Shown piece after piece: positions 52,984 to 60,932 of a stretch of 64,000 bases of DNA. Under the pieces are notes generated by a model. The model had not been told where the DNA came from, did no database searches, and saw only the letters and a list, made by a program, of their open reading frames with translations. The stretch covers positions 62,001-126,000 of the forward strand of contig JARLGY010000064.1 in the NCBI GenBank assembly GCA_031292525.1. The letters run 5' to 3'. The DNA is from Flavipsychrobacter sp. (GTDB taxonomy: Bacteria; Bacteroidota; Bacteroidia; Chitinophagales; Chitinophagaceae). Position 1 is the stretch's first letter; every line of letters starts with the position of its first letter. Both the position numbers and the translations under genes were made by a program.

Positions 52984-54056
52984 GTTTCAATTTTTTCAGT
53001 TATCCTATCCCAATTGTATTCATTAGCGATCTTCAACCTATTGTTGAACAGCCATTTTTCCTGTTCCTTTTTTACATATGGTGCAGATATGATAGATACA
53101 AGATCTTTCGAATTCTTAAAGTAATAAGCATCTTTGCCCAGCACGTGTTTATTAAACTGGTTTTCATGTGCGCAGATCAGGGCATTACAACCCATGGCTT
53201 CCAATAGAGATGGATTTGTTCCGCCCACAGAATGTCCATGAATGTATAAGCGCGAATGATACCGCAACGCATTAAGCTGCATGGGGTCAAATATCGATCC
53301 GGAAAATACCACATCTGGATTCATCCCATACTCCTTATATAACCGTCGCCCGAAAGATGTATCATTATGATTACCGATTAGTACAATTTTCCTTCCTGGC
53401 ACAGCAGTATATGCTTTAAGCGTAGTTTCAATATTGTTTTCAGGTTCAAAACGGGCTATCAGCAGATCATAACCATTCGGTTGTACTGAGAACTCTGCCA
53501 AAACACTATAATCGTCATCAGTAGATTCATAAATATCCGCACCGTACGGTATCAGTTCAGCATCAGCATTATATTTGTCACGCAGGTATTCTTGTATTCC
53601 TTTTGAATCGGCAATGAGATGATCGCTATTGCGTACCCCCCATTTTTCAGCGTAGGTCAGAAAATACTGTATCGCTTTATTATACTTTGCTCTAGACCAT
53701 TCAAGCCCATCCATATTAGTTACAAGTATAGATGACTTAGGATAAAGCCATGACCATATTGTACTGCTTGTATAACCCAGTTGCAATATCACATCAAAAT
53801 TCTGTTTACGGCTATCACGTATACAGTTCAGGTCGTAAATGAATTGCCCCGCAGTACCTAACAAAAATTCAGGATCATAACAGCTTACTATCTGTACATC
53901 TTTATAGCTTTTTTGTTGGTAAGGATGCCTGTGCGAATTATAAACAGTTACCTCATGTCCCTTCTCTACCATACGTGTCGAAAACGTCTCAGCAAATTGC
54001 TCAAACCCTCCGTATTGATTGGGTATGCCTCTTGTTCCAATTATCCCGATCTTCAT
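52926..54056 (-). CDS. DUF1972/GT4 family glycosyltransferase
   Basis: A 376-residue GT-B transferase. The N-terminal MKIGIIGTRGIPNQYGGFEQ is the DUF1972 signature, common to rhamnosyl- and glucosyltransferases of capsule loci. The C-terminal GT4 part shows YDLLIARFEPENNIETTLKAY, VVFSGSIFDPMQLNALRYHS and HGHSVGGTNPSLLEAMGCN. Acts in the cytoplasm during repeat-unit assembly. It follows the next upstream glycosyltransferase gene after 10 bases. Confidence 0.92.
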   Translation of the reverse strand: MKIGIIGTRGIPNQYGGFEQFAETFSTRMVEKGHEVTVYNSHRHPYQQKSYKDVQIVSCYDPEFLLGTAGQFIYDLNCIRDSRKQNFDVILQLGYTSSTIWSWLYPKSSILVTNMDGLEWSRAKYNKAIQYFLTYAEKWGVRNSDHLIADSKGIQEYLRDKYNADAELIPYGADIYESTDDDYSVLAEFSVQPNGYDLLIARFEPENNIETTLKAYTAVPGRKIVLIGNHNDTSFGRRLYKEYGMNPDVVFSGSIFDPMQLNALRYHSRLYIHGHSVGGTNPSLLEAMGCNALICAHENQFNKHVLGKDAYYFKNSKDLVSIISAPYVKKEQEKWLFNNRLKIANEYNWDRITEKIETCFNQWKYGEKYRQVLYTV

Positions 54057-54066
54057 ACACTAAATA

Positions 54067-55209
54067 TTAAATAGTGACCTTAATTTGCTCCTCATACTGA
54101 TGAACTTCTTTCACTTTTGCAATAGACTCTATATTCAAAACTTCTTTGTAAACCATAAGCGTATCCGCTGCAGCCTTCTGCCAATTATATTCAGTGAGTA
54201 TCTTGTCGTGCAACCTATCGTTCAAAGGTGCTTCCGACGCTTTAACTATGGCATCATATATTGACTGTGGACTACCTGGGTCACAATACCATGCATCATT
54301 CCCATAGTATTCAACCGTATCACCTTTCGCGCTGATCACTATATTACAGTTCATATATGCAGCTTCCATACTACTCAGGCCACAGGTCTCGTTCCAGCTG
54401 GGCAGTACATGCACCTTTGCACTCATATAGTGTCTTATCAGTTCTTCCTGCGATATAAACCCTTCAAAGCTTACGTTGTCTGATGCTGCATTGCGACATT
54501 GCTCGTAGTATTTCATATGATTAGGTGCAGGCTTGCCCACCAGCTTTAGCTTAAAGGGGGTATCATTAAGCGCCTTTATAAGGTTCAGTTGATTTTTGTT
54601 GCCTTCTATTCTCCCTACACACAATACAAGCATTGGATCATGTACCGTTTCTTGTTTTTTATATCCTCCAAAAACTTCAATGTCTATTCCATTATATATC
54701 ACACTGTGTGGGGCGGGCACCTGGTATCTGTTTACAAACCTGATATACTCATTTTCAGAATTTGGCAAGAGCATAGCGGCACCATTTACCAAGCGCACAA
54801 TGGAACCTTTATGGCCGTAATAAAGGTATTGTCTGCTCTTTATGGATTCACCGTTTTTTAGCCAGCGCGCTATGGTTTTTACATATTCTATCCTATCAGC
54901 AGAAATATACTTGCTGGCCATACCTCTTATTCCCTTATCTACTTTTTGCGATTCTTCATGATCCAGGAATATTGTTGATATCACATACGGCAAACCACTG
55001 TTCTCAACATGCACAAGAGCATCTGCAGGCCGCGTTATATTAAACAGGTGCAACAGATCATACTCTTCATAATTAATTTCTTCGTGCGATAGTTTAATAT
55101 CAACTATCACTCCTTGCATTCGTAAATATTTTGCAGTAGATACTATCTGAACAGTATCTCCACCATATACGCTGTATAAAGTTGATCGTGCTATGTAAAG
55201 TATCTTCAT
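54067..55209 (-). CDS. GT4-like glycosyltransferase
   Basis: A 380-residue GT-B transferase. ATG 55209 forms an ATGA overlap with the upstream Wzy-like gene and gives the family-typical MKILYIARSTLYSVYGGDTVQ start; the frame is open ten codons further. The donor domain has VLCVGRIEGNKNQLNLIKAL, DNVSFEGFISQEELIRHY and VHVLPSWNETCGLSSMEAAY. It belongs to the minus-strand polysaccharide operon. Sugar specificity cannot be deduced. Confidence 0.9.
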   Translation of the reverse strand: MKILYIARSTLYSVYGGDTVQIVSTAKYLRMQGVIVDIKLSHEEINYEEYDLLHLFNITRPADALVHVENSGLPYVISTIFLDHEESQKVDKGIRGMASKYISADRIEYVKTIARWLKNGESIKSRQYLYYGHKGSIVRLVNGAAMLLPNSENEYIRFVNRYQVPAPHSVIYNGIDIEVFGGYKKQETVHDPMLVLCVGRIEGNKNQLNLIKALNDTPFKLKLVGKPAPNHMKYYEQCRNAASDNVSFEGFISQEELIRHYMSAKVHVLPSWNETCGLSSMEAAYMNCNIVISAKGDTVEYYGNDAWYCDPGSPQSIYDAIVKASEAPLNDRLHDKILTEYNWQKAAADTLMVYKEVLNIESIAKVKEVHQYEEQIKVTI

Positions 55210-56444
55210 GCTTTTAAGGGTTTTAGCGTCGCTATCCACACTTTCTCATATTCAGGAAAAATAGAAGAAAACGCAATGATCCACACCAGGTATTCTGCTG
55301 TGTTTGTTATATAGCTACCGGTGAACTGATAAATAAAAGCAAATGCAAAAAGCCATAGCCTGTAGGGGCTTGTATATACTTTTGTTATAAAGAATAAAAC
55401 CGCTTCAACAACTAAACGAAGACAAAACCCAGCATACCCAAAGCAGACGATAGTTTCTGCGCAAGCATTAGGTATTCTTATGACTTCAGGTATTTTAGAA
55501 TACAAGTAGTACTGCACTATTATGTCACGGCCTATCAACTTTAGCTGACCGGGACCTAGACCCCACAAATAGCTTTTCTGTGCAATTACTTTGTTAGCCA
55601 ATATAAATGCTTCATAGGTCCTCCCACGTGCAGAAGTATCATCGCCATTGAAAATATTATGTATCCGAAGGAATAATATATTTTCGGGATTAATTCTATA
55701 CCAAACTAGAAGCAGGGCTATAATTGCCGTAACACCCACAAAAAAACTAACCCTGCTTTTTACGGTTGAAAACAACCGGGTAAAATATACTGTAAATACA
55801 ACAATGCTTCCAAAAACGATAGCGCTCAATACGCCCAGAGAAAAAGATGCAAGAAAGGGGACAGTAATAATAAAAAGAGTTAGTAATGGATTGGTGGTTT
55901 TAAAAAATATAGCTCTGCTATAAAAATAAATAGCCACCGGCGCCAGCAAGTAGCTATAATGCGACGCCTCTTCTGTAAACAACTTCAACCGAGGTACGTC
56001 TATGTTCAGGGAAACAGGCACCTTGTACCATACAATAGAATTGATGGAAGGGAAAAAGAGCAAACAAAAACTTAATAATGTAAAAAAGAAATTCAGAATA
56101 GCTATATCCTTGAAAATGAGGTCCCAATTAATAGCTGAGCTATTAACAAAAAAAGAACTCACTATAAGGAATGTTGTCATCCCTGCTATCATCAATACAG
56201 ATCGCGAATAGTAGATTATATCTACACCATGCAGCAGATGAATAGCTGCAAAAATGGTAAGAGGCATTAAAATACCTGCAACAATACTAAGCTTCCCCTG
56301 CAGGTATAAGAGATACAGCCACATTGGCGTCAATAAAAGGGTGTACGTAAGGCCCTCTGGCAGCAGAAAAGAGTTGAAGAAAAAGATGAGTATGGCAGAT
56401 ATCCAAACCCATCCATGCTTTACATGTAAGGTGTTTGTTGCCAT
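55206..56444 (-). CDS. Wzy-like O-antigen polymerase membrane protein (second)
   Basis: A 412-residue protein with about eleven membrane segments and a periplasmic loop near residues 270-325 containing NGDDTSARGRTYEAF and WGLGPGQLKLIGR, as in Wzy/EpsG-like polymerases. It is the second polymerase/ligase-type protein of the operon. It overlaps the flippase gene by 25 bases upstream and the glycosyltransferase gene by 4 bases downstream. One of the two may ligate rather than polymerise. Confidence 0.78.
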   Translation of the reverse strand: MATNTLHVKHGWVWISAILIFFFNSFLLPEGLTYTLLLTPMWLYLLYLQGKLSIVAGILMPLTIFAAIHLLHGVDIIYYSRSVLMIAGMTTFLIVSSFFVNSSAINWDLIFKDIAILNFFFTLLSFCLLFFPSINSIVWYKVPVSLNIDVPRLKLFTEEASHYSYLLAPVAIYFYSRAIFFKTTNPLLTLFIITVPFLASFSLGVLSAIVFGSIVVFTVYFTRLFSTVKSRVSFFVGVTAIIALLLVWYRINPENILFLRIHNIFNGDDTSARGRTYEAFILANKVIAQKSYLWGLGPGQLKLIGRDIIVQYYLYSKIPEVIRIPNACAETIVCFGYAGFCLRLVVEAVLFFITKVYTSPYRLWLFAFAFIYQFTGSYITNTAEYLVWIIAFSSIFPEYEKVWIATLKPLKA

Positions 56445-57913
56445 CTTCTGTTATTAAATAGGTTCGATAAATAGAATTTCCATAATAGCATACTTACTAT
56501 AATGGCAAGCACAATATATGCCCACATATTATTATCATTATAGAGCAATAATATGGCGCCATACATAGGTAACATTTCAAATAAAGCTTGCCTCCAGGAA
56601 TAAGTTTGATACATCTCTTTCTGCACCACAGCATTCACGGCAGGCATGGTAACACACATGGCAATCGTCATTCCACCAATCATAGCCATGGGTGTATGGT
56701 AGAGCCACAAACCACACAGCATAAACATGTAACAAACAGAACAGTAAACCAAAATAAGTTTTGTTGCTAAACGACCCTTACCTGCCGCATTTAGGTAGAA
56801 CGATGGCATTATGCTGTGGGCAAATACAATTTCAAAACCCACAAAATATTTTATATATACAAGCAGCATAGCCGATGTGTCCTTTCCCGCCCAGAAAGGT
56901 AAGAGCATTGGTGCTGCATAATTGAATGATAGGAGCGCAATTACTATGATTCCCAATACTGTTCCGCGTACCAGGTAATACAGTTTTGCCGGGTCTTCTC
57001 CTTTTTTCACCATCAAAGCTATCCGCGGCAATATCCAAAAGGCCATTGCAGTAAATATCATATGAATGTGGTTGAAAATGGTAGATACCAAACCATACCC
57101 TGAAACTACTTTCAACCCGAAATTCGAAGACACCCAAAAACGATCTGTTTGAAAAGTAAGCACAACTATAACCACTTGTATCCAGGGCCATATACTAATG
57201 TGTAAGATGCTTTTATATTGTCCACTTTCCCTTAGCTTGCCTATGCGCCAGGCTGGCATTATCCATTTTACGCAGCAGAATTGCAAAATGAGGTAAGCAA
57301 TTAAAAAAACTATGTTAGCCCACAATATTTTATCAAGCGAATAATGTGCTACAGCCATTACCAATGTTAGTCCCAGCGAGCCAAACCGGTATATCATATT
57401 AAGTATCGAAGACATTTTGAAACGTTCATAAGCCTTTATGATACTTTGAAATACCTGGTCGAAATATTTAAGGCCGGCTATTATAGTTGCCAGTAGAATG
57501 CACAATGCTACGTTCGTCCCTTTTGCATTGCCCAATCCCCACCATCCATTTTGCACAGCAACCAATGATAGGATATACCCAATACCTACTATACCAATAA
57601 AAAAAAGAAGAATGATGTGTAGCGTTCCGTTGACTATATCATTCATTTGCCGGGTATCATTATCTCCCGGTGCGGCAGAAACATTTCTTACGGTTGCCAT
57701 TCCCATGTTTGCAACCCCGGTATTAAAGTTGAATAATTGCAAAATGGTGATCATCGAGTTAAGCAGTATCCATAAGCCAAAGGTCACTAACCCCATACCA
57801 TGTATCATGATGGGAATTGTAGCTATAGATACAACCGGGTACAAGGCAGCATCTATCACACCCCACAAGGAGTGCTTTACGCCCTTCGGTATTTGCATCT
57901 TTTTATAAGCCAT
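56420..57913 (-). CDS. Wzx-like polysaccharide flippase
   Basis: A 497-residue MATE/MOP-superfamily transporter with about twelve to fourteen membrane segments, which would flip lipid-linked repeat units across the inner membrane. The start region GVIDAALYPVVSIATIPIMI and the FNTGVANMGMATVRN loop agree with polysaccharide flippases. It is the first gene of the ten-gene minus-strand operon. The region upstream (57914-58276) must hold the operon promoter. Confidence 0.87.
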   Translation of the reverse strand: MAYKKMQIPKGVKHSLWGVIDAALYPVVSIATIPIMIHGMGLVTFGLWILLNSMITILQLFNFNTGVANMGMATVRNVSAAPGDNDTRQMNDIVNGTLHIILLFFIGIVGIGYILSLVAVQNGWWGLGNAKGTNVALCILLATIIAGLKYFDQVFQSIIKAYERFKMSSILNMIYRFGSLGLTLVMAVAHYSLDKILWANIVFLIAYLILQFCCVKWIMPAWRIGKLRESGQYKSILHISIWPWIQVVIVVLTFQTDRFWVSSNFGLKVVSGYGLVSTIFNHIHMIFTAMAFWILPRIALMVKKGEDPAKLYYLVRGTVLGIIVIALLSFNYAAPMLLPFWAGKDTSAMLLVYIKYFVGFEIVFAHSIMPSFYLNAAGKGRLATKLILVYCSVCYMFMLCGLWLYHTPMAMIGGMTIAMCVTMPAVNAVVQKEMYQTYSWRQALFEMLPMYGAILLLYNDNNMWAYIVLAIIVSMLLWKFYLSNLFNNRRWQQTPYM

Positions 57914-58276
57914 TGAATAGGGTACTTAAAACAACACTAATGCCTTTTTAGTCATGTGGTACAATTTATCGTACTTACAATTTGCCTTCGTGTCAATAAT
58001 TCTTAATACAAAATACCCATAACATACACTGTAACCAATTCATTTATTACAGTATGGGATTGTTAGTAACCTAAACAAGAAAAAACTAAGATAAAGCCGA
58101 AGAGTAAAATAGGTAAAAGTCCAAGTTAATAATTATTATTTTATAAGTAGAGTCTTCTATGAAACATCCAGTGGCTTTTCATCCGCCTCCGCTGTAATTA
58201 TAAGTTGATAAGATATTTCTGTTATTTTGTACTGCAAGCCGAACGTAACCAATCACTTCATTTTTTAATAACCGTA
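57914..58276. other. divergent intergenic region upstream of the polysaccharide operon
   Basis: AT-rich region between wzx (minus) and the DUF2520 gene (plus). It contains an imperfect inverted repeat, CATAC/GTATG plus TGTAA/TTACA with a 2-base bulge (58023-58056). A TATTTTG on the minus strand near 58010 is one base short of the -7 pattern. No tRNA or small gene was found; the open frame upstream of 58277 starts with TTG and looks like read-through. Confidence 0.4.
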
Positions 58277-59074
58277 ATGACATTTAGTATCATAGGTACA
58301 GGAAATATGGCGTGGTTCCTTGCCAAAAGGTTAACTACGGCCGGTCATCAGTGCATCGGAATTTATGGACGAGATAAAGCTGCTACTATAGAATTAGCAG
58401 AATGGATACAGGCAAAATCATACTCTAACATAGCGGATATTTACGATGGAGAGATAGATGTCTGTCTGCTATCTATATCAGATCATGCTATAGAAACGGT
58501 TGCGCCCGGGCTACATTTTAAGAAAACAGTACTCATACATACTGCAGGATCAGTAGATCTGGACCTTTTATCTAAATCCGCGGTTGACTATGCAGTATTA
58601 TGGCCGGTATATTCAGTAGTAAAAAATAATCTACCCAATCACCGCAATATTCCATGTGCGTGGCAAGCATCTACACCTAAAGCACAGCGCTACGTACTCT
58701 CCCTGGCACATGGCATAACTGATGTAATATTTGAGGCTAAAGACGAACAGAGAAAATGGTTGCACCTGTCTGCAGTTGTTTGCAATAATTTTGTCAACCA
58801 TCTTATGGCCATTGGCGAACAGACTTGCCATGATCAGCAGCTCGATTTCAATATTCTCCATCCCATTATCGCCCAAACATTTGAAAGGCTGCAAAAAACA
58901 TCCCCTTTCTTGTTACAAACTGGCCCAGCTAAGCGTGGCGATAGTATTACAATAGCCCGCCACATGAAATTATTAGACAATAACACAGATTGGCAAAGGG
59001 TTTATAGTGCTATAACTACCTCCATAGAAAACATGTATAGACAAAATGACACAAAAAATGAAGTGAAGCCTTAA
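58277..59074 (+). CDS. Rossmann-like and DUF2520 domain protein
   Basis: A 265-residue cytoplasmic protein with an N-terminal NAD(P)-binding Rossmann domain (FSIIGTGNMAWFLAKRL, then VCLLSISDHAIE) and a C-terminal helical DUF2520 domain (WLHLSAVVCNNFVNHLMAIGEQ, HPIIAQTFERL). It resembles pyrroline-carboxylate reductase/prephenate dehydrogenase-type oxidoreductases, but the substrate is unknown. ATG 58277 puts the nucleotide-binding motif at the N terminus; the frame extends to a TTG at 58205, which is less likely. The ferredoxin gene follows after 27 bases. Confidence 0.87.
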   Translation: MTFSIIGTGNMAWFLAKRLTTAGHQCIGIYGRDKAATIELAEWIQAKSYSNIADIYDGEIDVCLLSISDHAIETVAPGLHFKKTVLIHTAGSVDLDLLSKSAVDYAVLWPVYSVVKNNLPNHRNIPCAWQASTPKAQRYVLSLAHGITDVIFEAKDEQRKWLHLSAVVCNNFVNHLMAIGEQTCHDQQLDFNILHPIIAQTFERLQKTSPFLLQTGPAKRGDSITIARHMKLLDNNTDWQRVYSAITTSIENMYRQNDTKNEVKP

Positions 59075-59079
59075 CTTTG
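59072..59079 (+). promoter_or_regulatory. candidate -7 element of the ferredoxin gene
   Basis: TAACTTTG followed by C matches the Bacteroidota -7 consensus TAnnTTTG exactly and overlaps the stop of the preceding gene, 22 bases before ATG 59102. No TTG lies 19 bases upstream. Confidence 0.45.
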
Positions 59080-59101
59080 CGCAAAAGTTGCATACTTCCG
59101 A

Positions 59102-59437
59102 ATGTATAAGATAAATTTTAAGTTTGAGCAAAAAGGACTGGAACCCATAATAATTGATAATGTAGCATCAGGACAAAGCATCCTGGAAGTTGCACTTGAT
59201 AATAATATAGAACTTCACCACAACTGCGGCATGGTCTGCGCCTGCAGCACTTGTCACCTCTATCTTGAGAAAGGTGATGAATTTGTACCTGAGATCAGCG
59301 ACCGCGAAGAAGATTTCATCGACAGGGCACGCAATCCACGCATCAATTCGCGCTTGGGATGCCAGTGTGTACTTGAAGATGGCAGCGGCGAGCTTATGGT
59401 CACTATACCAGACCAATCAGTAATTCACGGAGAATAA
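59102..59437 (+). CDS. fdx: adrenodoxin-type 2Fe-2S ferredoxin
   Basis: A 111-residue electron carrier. The cluster ligands are probably Cys42, Cys48 and Cys51 in HNCGMVCACSTCH (C-x5-C-x2-C) and Cys87 or Cys89 in RLGCQCV. This is the Isc-type (vertebrate-like) ferredoxin, which delivers electrons for Fe-S cluster assembly. The iscX gene follows after 51 bases, supporting that role. Other isc genes are not in the window. Confidence 0.92.
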   Translation: MYKINFKFEQKGLEPIIIDNVASGQSILEVALDNNIELHHNCGMVCACSTCHLYLEKGDEFVPEISDREEDFIDRARNPRINSRLGCQCVLEDGSGELMVTIPDQSVIHGE

Positions 59438-59488
59438 TTAATCTACTAAAGCAGGGTACCTCATTGTGTACCTAAACATAAAATAAAT

Positions 59489-59728
59489 ATGGCCCAGTAC
59501 GAACCGCCTATAAAATGGAATGACTATGAAGATATAGCTATAAAGCTATATGAACGCTTTGGCAGTGACTATGGCGATAGCAAAATATATCGTGTACGCT
59601 TTACAGACCTTATGAATTGGGTGCTTGAGATACCAAATTTTGCTGGCACAAAAGAAGAGTGCAATGAAGGCCATTTAGAGATGATACAAACAAATTGGGT
59701 GTACGAATGGCGCGACAATAAAAGCTAA
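59489..59728 (+). CDS. iscX: IscX-like Fe-S assembly protein
   Basis: A 79-residue acidic protein of the IscX (YfhJ) family, an iron-binding regulator of IscS desulfurase. The core KWNDYEDIAIKLYERFGSDYGD, RFTDLMNWVLEIPNF and the terminal IQTNWVYEWRDN are all typical, with the Asp/Glu-rich iron-binding surface. It is co-oriented with the ferredoxin gene and the KdsC-like gene (5 bases downstream). Confidence 0.93.
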   Translation: MAQYEPPIKWNDYEDIAIKLYERFGSDYGDSKIYRVRFTDLMNWVLEIPNFAGTKEECNEGHLEMIQTNWVYEWRDNKS

Positions 59729-59733
59729 AGCAA

Positions 59734-60219
59734 ATGAATTTGCTGGAACTGTTCAAACCTATAAACACCTTTGTTTTTGAAATAGAAGGTGTGCTTGCAG
59801 ATAATGTGGTATCTCTAACCGAAGCAGGGGGAATGCTCCATTATTTGCATAGCAGAGACATTTACGCATTACAGGCTGCTCTTACCAGAGGTTATAAACT
59901 ATGGTTCATAACCTCTGGTAAAGATGAATGGCTTGCGGAGTGGCACGACAAGGGTGTGCACATTATAAATAGGATATACAATAATCCCCAGGAAATATTG
60001 CGCAGCATACAATCAGGCACCGATTATCGGAATATTTTGTTTGCAGGTGCAGATATGCCAGCAGTGTCACTGATGAAAGATTATTGGCTATCTGTCTGTC
60101 CCGCCGATGCAGTAGCCGAAGTTAAAAAGCTTGCTCAGTATATATCTCCATCTGCCGGGGGCAATGGTTGCGTAAGAGATGTTGTAGAAAAAGTATTAAA
60201 GCTAAATGGTCACTGGTAA
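59734..60219 (+). CDS. KdsC-like HAD protein with lost catalytic aspartates
   Basis: A 161-residue protein with the fold and end of the KDO-8-phosphate phosphatase-like HAD group (SPSAGGNGCVRDVVEKVLKLNGHW). The catalytic motif I is TFVFEIEGV instead of the usual FDVDGV, so both aspartates are glutamates (Glu16, Glu18). The later GDDxxD acidic motif reads AGADMPAV, losing two more acids. Phosphatase activity is therefore unlikely. It follows iscX by 5 bases. It may be a regulatory or structural paralogue of KdsC. Confidence 0.8.
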   Translation: MNLLELFKPINTFVFEIEGVLADNVVSLTEAGGMLHYLHSRDIYALQAALTRGYKLWFITSGKDEWLAEWHDKGVHIINRIYNNPQEILRSIQSGTDYRNILFAGADMPAVSLMKDYWLSVCPADAVAEVKKLAQYISPSAGGNGCVRDVVEKVLKLNGHW

Positions 60220-60294
60220 GACACCGCTTAATCGCCTAAGTCGGAGGCAAAACAGGTTTTTGTTTATTAAGGCAACCAGGCTAAAAATAGTTAC

Positions 60295-60657
60295 CTAGAT
60301 ATAGGCATATTCAAAATTACCACCCAATTCAAAAAAGAAATTATCTCCATTCTTGAAGGAGGCATCTACCATATAGCGGCCGGTTTCATTCATATCCCAG
60401 CTTATATCTATTACTGGCTGCACATCAGCTGTTATAAGCTGTAAAAATTTCACATTCACTGCATTACGCAGCCATAAAGACATGCCAAGCGTTTGCTGCA
60501 GTAACTCTTTTACCATTTCCATCATACACACACCTGGCACTACAGGCTGCGTACTTTCTTTAAAAATGTCATGTGCTTCATTAAACACCACCTTGCACGA
60601 AAATTTATTATCATCCCGGCTCACATCCACATATGTATAAAAATCATTTAAAAGCAT
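60295..60657 (-). CDS. hotdog-fold protein related to 3-hydroxyacyl-ACP dehydratase, without the catalytic His
   Basis: A 120-residue single hotdog domain of FabZ-like type. The stretch AHDIFKESTQPVVPGVCMMEMVKELL aligns with the family motif H-x-IF-x-GHFPG-x-PV-x-PGV, but GHFPG is replaced by a shorter EST region (residues 34-36), so the catalytic His and two conserved residues are missing. It may bind an acyl chain without dehydrating it. It stands alone, convergent with the KdsC-like gene. Start ATG 60657 gives the full domain. Confidence 0.65.
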   Translation of the reverse strand: MLLNDFYTYVDVSRDDNKFSCKVVFNEAHDIFKESTQPVVPGVCMMEMVKELLQQTLGMSLWLRNAVNVKFLQLITADVQPVIDISWDMNETGRYMVDASFKNGDNFFFELGGNFEYAYI

Positions 60658-60876
60658 ATCGTAAATAATTTTATCCGGTTAATTTAAACACTCTGTATTA
60701 AGATATTGAAATGGGGCAATTATTATGCCGTTTAATTATTTCGCGGCAAATACTTATTAACATATTAATTATAAAAATAAGAAAGCCACCCATTTTCTTG
60801 TATTCAAGAGGTTTTTCTAGCTACATATAACGTTTACTAATACACAATATTATAAATAGGCAGCTTCTCAAATAAA

Positions 60877-60909
60877 AAATGGATGTCAGGCCAATGCAGA
60901 CATCCATTT
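60877..60909 (-). terminator. terminator of the HtrA gene
   Basis: AAATGGATGTC (60877-60887) pairs with GACATCCATTT (60899-60909) around an 11-base loop. On the minus strand the stem is followed by TTTTATTTG. It lies just downstream of the HtrA stop. Confidence 0.85.
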
Positions 60910-60932
60910 CCTATTACATCTTTAACTAAATC

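Noticed and set aside
58023-58056. Imperfect inverted repeat upstream of wzx
   Set aside because: A 2-base bulge and absence of a T tract make a terminator unlikely, and the arms are too short and AT-rich to claim an operator.
58163-58198. Mini open frame of 12 codons before the DUF2520 gene
   Set aside because: Too short, no promoter or regulatory pairing seen, and no repeated residue that would suggest an attenuator.
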